DNA of 64,000 bases. Source: an uncultured Methanomethylovorans sp. (lineage in GTDB: Archaea; Halobacteriota; Methanosarcinia; Methanosarcinales; Methanosarcinaceae). Position numbers and translations under genes: made by a program. Below are positions 26,689-35,600 of this stretch, piece by piece; position 1 is the first letter of the stretch, and each line of letters opens with the position of its first letter. The notes beneath the pieces are model-generated. The model worked only from the letters and a program-made list of their open reading frames with translations, was not told the origin of the DNA and did no database searches. The DNA is taken from positions 1,178,001 through 1,242,000 of the forward strand of contig NZ_OY782870.1 in assembly GCF_963678545.1 (NCBI RefSeq). The letters are read 5' to 3'.

Positions 26689-27050
26689 GGCAAAGGCGTT
26701 ATAGGCGGACAGGCCTGTTGAGGGATGAAGAGGAACGTAATCCTTTGGAAGGGGTTGCAAACCTTTTTGATACTGCAATGGTGTTTGCAGTAGCTCTTAT
26801 GCTGGCATTGTTGATGTCATACAATTTGACTGACTTACTCAATCCTACGGAAAGTACGACCATTGTTAAAAATCCTGGACAGAAAGATATGCAGATCATC
26901 GTAAAGGAGGAAGGCAAGCCCATCGAAGTGATGAACCTCACTGACCAGATCGGAGGAGGATCGGGTGACGTTCTTGGCACTGCATACAAACTGGCTGATG
27001 GAAGAGTGGTATATGTACCTGATAGTGGAAATGAGACATCTACTACTTAA
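26685..27050 (+). CDS. DUF2149 protein, likely ExbD/TolR-like partner
   Basis: A 121-residue protein with a basic cytoplasmic N-terminus (MRQRRYRRTGLLRDEEERNP), one membrane helix (about 27-48) and a small external domain (50-121) with KDMQIIVKEEGKPIEVM and KLADGRVVYVP. The helix begins NLFDTAMVFAVALML; Asp29 sits where ExbD/TolR proteins have their essential proton-relay Asp (consensus around LVDVMLVLL). Topology and size also match ExbD. Its start overlaps the ExbB-like gene by four bases. The family is called DUF2149; the ExbD-like role is my inference from topology, the Asp and the neighbour. It is followed after 106 bases by CobN-like 2. Confidence 0.85.
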   Translation: MRQRRYRRTGLLRDEEERNPLEGVANLFDTAMVFAVALMLALLMSYNLTDLLNPTESTTIVKNPGQKDMQIIVKEEGKPIEVMNLTDQIGGGSGDVLGTAYKLADGRVVYVPDSGNETSTT

Positions 27051-27090
27051 TTTGTAATAGTGGAGTAAAAAACAGGACGTGAATTGCAGT

Positions 27091-27156
27091 GAGCACTTCG
27101 GTACCGCCGCCAAGCAATGTATCCAAAGTGCTCAGCACACGTTATCGGAGGATAAC
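27091..27156 (+). promoter_or_regulatory. two-hairpin cis-regulatory RNA element, copy 2
   Basis: GAGCACTT (27091-27098) pairs perfectly with AAGTGCTC (27126-27133). The loop holds CCGCCGCCAAGCAA (27104-27117), identical to copy 1. The second hairpin, GTTATC-GGAG-GATAAC (27141-27156), is perfect and ends directly before the ATG, with the Shine-Dalgarno in loop and 3' strand. Distance from first stem to ATG is 23 bases (22 in copy 1). Stem sequences differ between copies while pairing is kept, which favours an RNA structure over a DNA site. Confidence 0.65.
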
Positions 27157-30100
27157 ATGCAACGAAAATATGTATTTGCATTAGTATTAAGTGTATTGTT
27201 GCTAGCATCGCTAACGACAGTGGTATCGGCAGCCGGAAACAAAGTAAATATTACGTATATTGGATACAATCCAAGCGATGCATTGCAATCTGCAAGCCAG
27301 GCAAACGTGTATAGTCAATATATAGACTACACATATATTCCGGCATACAATGATTCATATTATGCAAGCAATGAACTGCTCTCTGCTGTAGAAAGCGGAT
27401 TTTTGGAAAAACAGGATATAATATTCTGTGATATGGTTGGTAGCAAGGTCTACGTTTCTAACAACGGAGCAGTGAATGCTAGTTTGCAGGCAGCACACGA
27501 CAGCGGAACCTCTTTGTTAAGCATACGTACAAGCAGTGCTCCATCGTATTTTGATTATTCTTCAGATGGCAAGGGTAACGATACCATCTGCACATACTAC
27601 AACAGCATGGGAACAACAGGTGAAGGGCTTGCAAATGCAGAGAACTTACTAATATATCTTGCAACAGAATACGGCAGTCTTTCTGAGCTTATAGATACTG
27701 CAGATACCTCAACGGATAGCAGTTCAGCCGATAATAGTACAACTACCGGTAGCTCAACTGGAACTGGCGATGTGAAGTTCCTGTTCGTTCTTGGTACTGA
27801 TTTTAACACTGCTGCCCTAAATAGTGCTGCAGCTGAATCAGATATATCTTCGCAATTAAGTACAACAGTTATCTCTAAGAGTGAAACAGTACCAGCAGAT
27901 TTTGATTTCTCAGGATACTCAATGATATTCATTGAATCACAGCCTGAATCCACTTTAGGAAATTGGAATGCCAGCATAAATGCTGCAAAAGCCAATGGTG
28001 CAATGGTCATCGGTTACAACCTTTCTGATAATATTACTCTGCCAAATGTAGACCTCTATTCTGCCAATTACACTAATATCGAAAGGTATTGGGTGCAGGG
28101 TGGAGAGGCAAACATGGGTAACATGCTCAGGTTCATGGGCCAGAAGTTTTCAGGTGCCTTTGCAGGACAAACAGTTGCTGAAGCAGAGATCTTGCAAAAG
28201 AAAGTGAATGTTACTTACATCATCAATTCAGATACCAGTGTGTATTATCTGAACCAAGTGCTTGCTGAAAGAGCAGTGATCACAGACAGGTTCAATGTTA
28301 ATGTGATGACAGCCGCCGAGGCCATAAACAGTTCCAAGGATATTGCCAATGAAGATGTTATCATGTTATACATGGTAGGGGCTAATGAACTTCCGGAGTT
28401 GAAGGATAGGCTTCTTGCTGCAAAGAATAACGGTGCTCAGATTGGAATGTTTGGTATGCTATCCGATGTATATGGTATAGCAACTATTGACATGTCTGTT
28501 TCTCCATACGCTGCAATGACAGATTATCTATATAATGACGGTTACGACAATATGGAGAACTGGATTCGTTGTATCGGAGCTACTCTTGAGAACGTCTATA
28601 TTGAATATTCTTCTGCAGATGAGCCAGCTATTCCGGACGATGGTATCTATCATCCGGATGCATTCCCAAGAATCTTTTCAAATAGTACTGAATATCTGGA
28701 ATGGTATGCAGATCACGGCTATAATGCATCAGCTCCTACTATTGGAATAATCGGTAACAAACTTGGTAAAACTTCTATTGAATATAATACAGAAGATGCC
28801 ATTATAAGGGAACTTGAGTCAAAGGGATGCAATGTAATCTACACTACTTACTCTGTATGTACGGATGATGTGGATTATTTTACCAAGGATGGCAAAGTGA
28901 TTGTTGACTCTATTATTTCATTGAAAGGTTTCTATCTTAACTATGATGACCATGAAAAGGGAATAGAATATCTGGAAAAGTACAATGTGCCCGTAATTAA
29001 AGGAATAGAAGATTATTACCAGACACCGGATGAATACAATGAAAGTGTACTGGGATTAAGTACTGCTTCTATTCCCTATCAGGTTACACAGCCTGAAATA
29101 GACGGCCTCACAGATTATATTTGGGTTGCTGGAAGGGTAAAGGATGAGGAAACACAACAGTATTATTATGAGCCACTTACTTCTCAGGTTGAATGGATAT
29201 GTGGCAGAGCCATAGCATGGGCGGATCTTGGCAGAAAGGAAAATGCTGATAAGAAAATCACCATCCTCTATTACAACCATGAGGGCGGTAAGAACAATAT
29301 TGGTGCCAGTTACCTCGATATTGGTTCAAGTTTTACTTTGCTGCTGGACAATATGAAGGCAGCAGGCTATAACATAGGCAATGGAAGTATTCCAAATGGC
29401 AGCGAGTTTATTGATCTTTTCATTGAAAGCAGGAATGTTGGTACATGGGCACCCGGAGAACTTGAAAAAGTCGTGCAATCAGGCTATGTAACCCTTCTTC
29501 CCGTGGATGAATATCTTGAATGGTATAACACATTGCCAAAGAGTGTGCGTACTGAAGTAGAGGATACATGGGGAAAAGCACCTGGCGATGTCATGACGTA
29601 TGAGAATTCAAGTGGAGAGTACTTTGTAATACCAACTATCCAGCTCGGAAACGTCAATTTTGTGCCTCAACCAATGAGAGCAATACTTTCTGATGAATCA
29701 CTTATCTACCATAATTCTTCTATACCGCCTACACACCAGTATCTTGCGACATATTTCTGGATCAATAACGTTTATGATGCAGATGCAATGATTCACTTTG
29801 GTACGCATGGTACACAGGAATGGCTCCCAGGAAATGAAGTAGGGTTGTGGAGGTATGATTATCCGTCTATCATGGTGGCTGAGACACCTGTCATTTACCC
29901 GTATATCATGGATAACGTAGGTGAAGGCACACAGGCTAAGCGCCGTGGTGATGCAGTCATAATAGATCATCTTACACCGCCGATCATTGAAGCAGGCCTT
30001 TATGGTGATCTTGCTACGATGAGTGAGAAGATCCAGAATTATCAGGATGCAAAGAGTGATGATGAAACTGCAATGATGTCTCTCTACCGTAACAGCACGA

Positions 30101-32307
30101 TAGAACTTTACGGTAATCTCAGTCTATCAGAGGATCTGGAAGTCTCAACTGGTGAACTGTATAATATGACAGATGATGACTTTGATAATTTCCTTGATAG
30201 TGTGTTAGAAGGTTATCTTGAAGATATGAAATCGGAACTCATACCTTATGGTCTTCATGTCTTTGGTGTGGCACCGGAAGGAAATAAGCTTGTCTGTATG
30301 GTAAAGTCCATGTTAGGTGATGACTTCAGTGACCATATATACAATATGCTGGACAAAGACAACGGAACTGAGGATGACTGGAAAGCAGAAGCAGATTCAG
30401 ATGCTATATTGCTTTTGAATGCAACAGTCTTAAATGAAACGAATATTTCGACTGCTCAAGTCAATGTTCTTGGTCTTACTAATACTAATATTACCTCTGA
30501 CCTTGAACTGGCAACTAAATATGCCTATAATCTGTCTCTGACAACACGTGAGATTAACCAAACATTGAGCGCACTTAACGCAAAATATATAGAACCAGGT
30601 ACTGGAAATGATCCAATACTCAATCCAGATGCATTACCCACAGGTAAGAACTTCTATAGCTTTGATCAGAGGACCATTCCTGATGAAGAGACAGAAGCAA
30701 TGGGATCTGCTATTATAGATGATTGGCTTGAAACCAATTATGCAGCTAATGGCACATATCCTAACAAGGTAGCTTTTGTAATGTGGTCTGTTGAAACGAT
30801 GCGCCATGAAGGTCTAATGGAAGCAGAAATTTATTCTCTTCTAGGTGTGAAATTAGAGAGAACGAGTGGAAGAATTACTGGATTTACAGTGATCCCGCAG
30901 GAGGAGATGACACATCCGAGAATAGATGTCTTGCTCACAACATCAGGGCTTTATCGGGATACTTTCCCATATCAGGTAGAACTGCTGGATAAAGCAGTAC
31001 GCATGGTTGCGCAGCTCAATGAAACAAATGAGACGAACTATGTAAGGTGGAATTCATTAAAAATAGAAGATGCAATGCTGGCAAGTGGGTACAATGAAAG
31101 CGTTGCACACAATATCTCTATGTCTAGGGTGTTCAGCGAAGCTGCAGGTACATATGGTACGGGTGTTACTGAAGCTGTAGAGGCAAGCAATACATGGGAT
31201 AATTCTTCTGAAGTTGCTGACCTGTACATATCCAGGATGTCGAATGTTTATGGGGCAGATGTATGGGGTGTTAATTATGAGGATGTGTTCAAGCTGAATC
31301 TTGGAAATGTGGATGCAGCCATACATAGTGACACTTCAAACCTTTATGGTCTCATCGACAATGATGACTATTACTCCTACTTCGGAGCACTTGGACTTGC
31401 TGTAAAATCTATATCAGGTGAATCGCCTTCAATGTACATAGCCGATCTTACAAGCATGGATAACCCGGAGATCATCACGCTTGGAGAAGCTTTCAGTGCT
31501 GAGCTGACTGCAAGGTATCTTAATCCTAACTGGATTACCGGTATGATGGAATATGATTATGCAGGTGCCAGGGAGATGATGAAAACCGTAGAATATATGT
31601 GGGGATGGGAAGCAACTACTCCTGACCTGGTAACGGATTCAGACTGGAACAAGATGTATGAAACTTACATCCAGGATTCACAAAACCTTGGGCTGGATGA
31701 ATTCCTTAAAGAAAATGCATATCAGTATCAGTCTATTACAGGAAGAATGCTTGAAACAATAAGGAAGGGTTCATGGGATGCATCTGATGAAGTGGTCCAA
31801 GATCTTGTGAAAGAATATGTAGATTCCGTAGTTGAAAATGGTGTTACGTGTTGTCACCATACATGCGGTAATCCCCTGCTGGATGAATACATACAGGGTG
31901 TAATGTCTGTTCCAGGTGTGGTGGACGAAGAAACAGCAGCAGAATACAAGAAACTCATGGAAGAAGCGACCACTGCAACTGATACTCAGAGCAGTTCCAG
32001 TCACAGCAGCAGTAGTTCCAATGACAAAGAACTGAAAATTACCAATCAAGCTGCAAGTTCCGAATCAAACCAGACTACTAATTCACAGGTAGGCGCAGGT
32101 GCAGATCTCAGTAAGCAGGCACCTGAAACATCCAAGTCTACCCCTGATAATTATGTCGAAGGCTATGAGATGACAAAGGAAACTGTTTCTCAACCTGAAA
32201 GTAACAATAGTCCTACATTCTCAGGTTCGGATTTAGTTGCCTTTTTATTGGTAGCAGGTGCAGCAGGTGCAGTGTTCCTTGGATTCATGAGAAAGAAGAA
32301 AATCTGA
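27157..32307 (+). CDS. secreted, membrane-anchored CobN-like protein 2
   Basis: Paralogue of the first CobN-like protein, 1,716 residues. The start is MQRKYVFALVLSVLLL, aligning with the paralogue and lying right after the Shine-Dalgarno hairpin; a longer frame from GTG 27079 reads through the RNA element and lacks a ribosome-binding site. Signal peptide ends VSAAG. The core motifs NHEGGKNNIGASYLDIG, FGTHGTQEWLPGNEVG (His880, His884), DNVGEGTQAKRRGDA and TCCHHTCGNP (Cys1565-Cys1570) are kept. The C-terminal linker and anchor (FLGFMRKKKI) are nearly identical to those of copy 1, though the N-terminal modules diverge much more. It probably belongs to the DUF2162-ExbB-DUF2149 transcription unit, since no clear promoter lies in the 106-base gap. 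Confidence 0.88.
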   Translation: MQRKYVFALVLSVLLLASLTTVVSAAGNKVNITYIGYNPSDALQSASQANVYSQYIDYTYIPAYNDSYYASNELLSAVESGFLEKQDIIFCDMVGSKVYVSNNGAVNASLQAAHDSGTSLLSIRTSSAPSYFDYSSDGKGNDTICTYYNSMGTTGEGLANAENLLIYLATEYGSLSELIDTADTSTDSSSADNSTTTGSSTGTGDVKFLFVLGTDFNTAALNSAAAESDISSQLSTTVISKSETVPADFDFSGYSMIFIESQPESTLGNWNASINAAKANGAMVIGYNLSDNITLPNVDLYSANYTNIERYWVQGGEANMGNMLRFMGQKFSGAFAGQTVAEAEILQKKVNVTYIINSDTSVYYLNQVLAERAVITDRFNVNVMTAAEAINSSKDIANEDVIMLYMVGANELPELKDRLLAAKNNGAQIGMFGMLSDVYGIATIDMSVSPYAAMTDYLYNDGYDNMENWIRCIGATLENVYIEYSSADEPAIPDDGIYHPDAFPRIFSNSTEYLEWYADHGYNASAPTIGIIGNKLGKTSIEYNTEDAIIRELESKGCNVIYTTYSVCTDDVDYFTKDGKVIVDSIISLKGFYLNYDDHEKGIEYLEKYNVPVIKGIEDYYQTPDEYNESVLGLSTASIPYQVTQPEIDGLTDYIWVAGRVKDEETQQYYYEPLTSQVEWICGRAIAWADLGRKENADKKITILYYNHEGGKNNIGASYLDIGSSFTLLLDNMKAAGYNIGNGSIPNGSEFIDLFIESRNVGTWAPGELEKVVQSGYVTLLPVDEYLEWYNTLPKSVRTEVEDTWGKAPGDVMTYENSSGEYFVIPTIQLGNVNFVPQPMRAILSDESLIYHNSSIPPTHQYLATYFWINNVYDADAMIHFGTHGTQEWLPGNEVGLWRYDYPSIMVAETPVIYPYIMDNVGEGTQAKRRGDAVIIDHLTPPIIEAGLYGDLATMSEKIQNYQDAKSDDETAMMSLYRNSTIELYGNLSLSEDLEVSTGELYNMTDDDFDNFLDSVLEGYLEDMKSELIPYGLHVFGVAPEGNKLVCMVKSMLGDDFSDHIYNMLDKDNGTEDDWKAEADSDAILLLNATVLNETNISTAQVNVLGLTNTNITSDLELATKYAYNLSLTTREINQTLSALNAKYIEPGTGNDPILNPDALPTGKNFYSFDQRTIPDEETEAMGSAIIDDWLETNYAANGTYPNKVAFVMWSVETMRHEGLMEAEIYSLLGVKLERTSGRITGFTVIPQEEMTHPRIDVLLTTSGLYRDTFPYQVELLDKAVRMVAQLNETNETNYVRWNSLKIEDAMLASGYNESVAHNISMSRVFSEAAGTYGTGVTEAVEASNTWDNSSEVADLYISRMSNVYGADVWGVNYEDVFKLNLGNVDAAIHSDTSNLYGLIDNDDYYSYFGALGLAVKSISGESPSMYIADLTSMDNPEIITLGEAFSAELTARYLNPNWITGMMEYDYAGAREMMKTVEYMWGWEATTPDLVTDSDWNKMYETYIQDSQNLGLDEFLKENAYQYQSITGRMLETIRKGSWDASDEVVQDLVKEYVDSVVENGVTCCHHTCGNPLLDEYIQGVMSVPGVVDEETAAEYKKLMEEATTATDTQSSSSHSSSSSNDKELKITNQAASSESNQTTNSQVGAGADLSKQAPETSKSTPDNYVEGYEMTKETVSQPESNNSPTFSGSDLVAFLLVAGAAGAVFLGFMRKKKI

Positions 32308-32610
32308 TAAAGGCAATTTCTTTTTGATGCCTCTCTGAATTATATAAGTATGAATGAAGTATAAACCGAAGAGCAGAACACTAATTGGATATGCCAATTT
32401 ATTTAGTGAGTGTTCTGCTGCACTCGGTTAATTATTATTCAAAATTGTTTTCATATTTCTTCTTGTTATTAATCTATTAATATGAAAAATAAAATATAAT
32501 TTAAGATTACTTACTTAAACTCTTATGACATACCCCAGAAAGTATATTGATTACACATTGATCTTTCTTTTGGGAAGATCCTTCACAACTATTTATGGTT
32601 AAGGGGTACA
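32308..32610. other. intergenic region between CobN-like 2 and the surface-protein array
   Basis: Contains the large inverted repeat listed separately. The remainder is very AT-rich, with TATA-like stretches (for example AAAATATAATTTAAG near 32488-32502) that could drive the peptidase gene. AAGGGG precedes the ATG at 32611. No ORF or RNA gene is recognised. Confidence 0.45.
32364..32429. repeat. 66-base nested inverted repeat downstream of CobN-like 2
   Basis: Outer arms AACCGA (32364-32369) and TCGGTT (32424-32429), middle arms AGCAGAACACT (32372-32382) and AGTGTTCTGCT (32409-32419), and an inner perfect hairpin AATTGG-ATATG-CCAATT (32383-32399). Seventeen pairs form in the two outer arms with small internal loops. 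It could terminate transcription, stabilise the mRNA, or be a small non-coding RNA or palindromic element; no T-tract follows directly. Confidence 0.6.
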
Positions 32611-35600
32611 ATGAACTGTAGAGGACAGATTCAGCAACTGATTAATTTTGCAGTAATTTTACTAATTTCAGGTATAGTCTTATTTGGTTCTTTGTCTGTA
32701 GCAATTGGAGAGGAGAACACAAATAATAAAAATCAGGTAGAAAACACAACTGTAATTGACAATTCAAATCTGACTGAAGAACAGCAAAAAATAAGTAGTG
32801 GCCTTCTCGGTCTGACTATGGATGCGAATTCAGTAACAAATGTTTATACCAATTCTGTCGGGTCTTCAACGGATGTAGTAAACCAATCCGGACAGCAGCT
32901 TGTATTTGTATATGTCAGTCTGTTGCAAGGTGAAGAAACATCTGTAATAGATCCCTATGTATGGAATATTACCAGCAGAGATGAAGAAAATTCAGTTGTT
33001 GCTGCTTGGGTAGACGTAAGCAGGCTAGAAGAAATTGCCTCTCTTGAACAAGTCCGCAATATAAGAACAGTTGTACAGCCAGTGGTCAACATTGGTTCTG
33101 CTACTACTGCAGGAGATGCCATTCATAGGACAGATGTTGTGAGATCGGGCTACTCTCAAAACGGTGCTGGCATAAAGATAGGGGTAATTTCTAATGGTGT
33201 GGATGCTATTTCTAAAGCTCAGGCTTCAGGGGACCTACCTTCAGATGTCAAAGTACTGAGTAACAGTGTTGGGGGTAATGAGGGTATTGCCATGATGGAG
33301 ATCATCTATGACATGGCACCCGGCGCAAAATTATACTTCCACGATCACGGAAGTAGTGTATACGAATTCAATAATGCCATAGATGAATTAATAGCCGCAG
33401 GCTGTACCATTATAGTGGATGATATTACTTGGCCAGATGAGCCATTCTTTGAAGATGGAGTCGTGGCCCAACATGTTGCTGAAGTAATAGCAAATAACAA
33501 TATTGTCTACATATCTTCTGCAGGTAACTCAGGGGGGAGGCATTACCAGGGCCTATTTGAAGATGCTGGTACTGGTTATCATGACAAGATATTCACTCTT
33601 CCTGCAGGTTCTTCTTACCAGCTGTTCCTTCAATGGGACGATCAGTTTGGTTCTTCTGCCAATGATTACGATCTTTATGTAATGGATAAGTCTGGAACCA
33701 CAATCGCTTATTCCGCAAACACCCAGAATGGTAATAGTGATCCTTTAGAATGGACTGTTACTCCATATCTTACAGAACCAGCTTATATAAAGATTAAAAA
33801 TCGGGACGGTACTGCACAGCAGCGTACTCTTGAAATGTTCATATATCCAACTTCTGCTGTAAGCTTAGATAAAACTAATCTTACTTCCGCAGATTCTATA
33901 TTTGGTCATCCGGCAGTAACAGATGCTATTGCCGTAGCAGCAATATCTGCCAATGATCAGGGTCATGATCAAGTAGAGTCATATTCATCACGAGGTCCTG
34001 TAACTATTGCCTATCCTACTTCCACTACAAGACAGAAACCAGATCTGGCGGGTGTTGACCGTGTAGCTGTTAGCGGAGCGGGCAATTTTGGTACTATTTT
34101 CTCCGGGACCAGTGCATCAGCACCCCATATAGCAGCAGTGGCTGCACAGATTTGGGGATACGATAAAGACATGTCAGCTGCCGAAGTACGCAGCATATTA
34201 TATGAAAGTGCTGAGGATGTAGAATCTTCCGGTTTTGATTATCTTTCAGGATATGGGAGGGTGGATGCACTTAACGTTTTCACAAGGTATGTTAATCGTG
34301 CTCCTATACTTGCAGCTGTTGAAGATCAGGAACTAAATGAAACAGAATCAATAGAAATTAATCTCATTGCTACTGACATGGATGGGGATGATCTTACATA
34401 TTCTACAGACGCTTCATTTGGTACTCTCACAGGTAACGTATTTTCATGGACTCCCACATATGACGATGCGGGAACCTATACTGTCCAATTTTCAGTAACA
34501 GATGGGAAGTACACAACTTCTAAAACGGCAACCATCAAGGTAAATAATGTGGACAGGGCACCGGAACTTGAGTTTATCGATAACAAGGCGATAGACGAGA
34601 ATAGTCTTCTGGAATTTACCGTTTCTGCTAATGATCCAGATGGCGATACAGTTGCATACTCAGTAGCTGGTTTGCCTTCAGGTGCTGTATTTGATGCTAA
34701 CACAAGGTTGTTCAGTTGGACTCCATCCACTGAGGCTGCCGGAAACTATCAAGTAACATTCACTGCAGAGGCCAATGGTCTTAGTGACTCGGAATCAATT
34801 ACAATTACAGTTGGTGATATTGGTAGTGCACCACAACTTGATCCTATTGGCAACAAAAATCTGAATGAAAATGAACTGCTTGAATTTGTTGTTTCGGCTA
34901 CTGACCCTGAAGGCGATGCAATTACATATTCTACTGCAGGTTTGCCGGAGGGGGCTACATTTGATGCCAACACAAGAGCATTCAGCTGGAGGCCAGATTA
35001 CAATGATTCTGGTTCTTATTCCATAGATTTTGTTGCAGAAGCAGGTAATCTCACAGATTCTGAAACAGTTACCATCACTGTGAACAATGTTGACCGAGAA
35101 CCGGAAATGAGTGCTATAGGTAACAAAGTGGTAAACGAGAATGAGTCACTTAGTTTCATGATCTCAGCTACAGACATTGACAACGATCCAATTTCATATT
35201 TGGCTGTGAACTTGCCCGCTGGAGCCAGTCTTAACAATGTAACAGGTGAATTCAACTGGGTTCCTACTTACAGTGATTCAGGCGAATATAATGTGGTGTT
35301 CATAGCGGCATCCAATGGTCTGATTAAATCGGAAAATGTATTAATCACAGTTCATAATGTGGACCGAGCACCGGAATTTGCGGCCATAAGTGATAAAGAA
35401 GCAGATGAAAATCAGCTTTTGACCTTCAATATTTCAGCTACGGATGAGGATGGAGACATTGTTAGTTATTCATCAGACTCTCTTCCCGAGGGTGCAGAGT
35501 TGGATAGTGAAACCGGTGATTTCAGCTGGACACCGGATGCTGCAGGAAATTATAATATAACTTTCATTGCAGAGTCTAACGGCCTCAAAGATTCTGAAAC

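Noticed and set aside
27079..27156. N-terminal extension of CobN-like 2 from GTG
   Set aside because: It translates the conserved RNA leader, has no Shine-Dalgarno, and would put 26 polar residues before the signal peptide. The paralogue starts at the equivalent of 27157.
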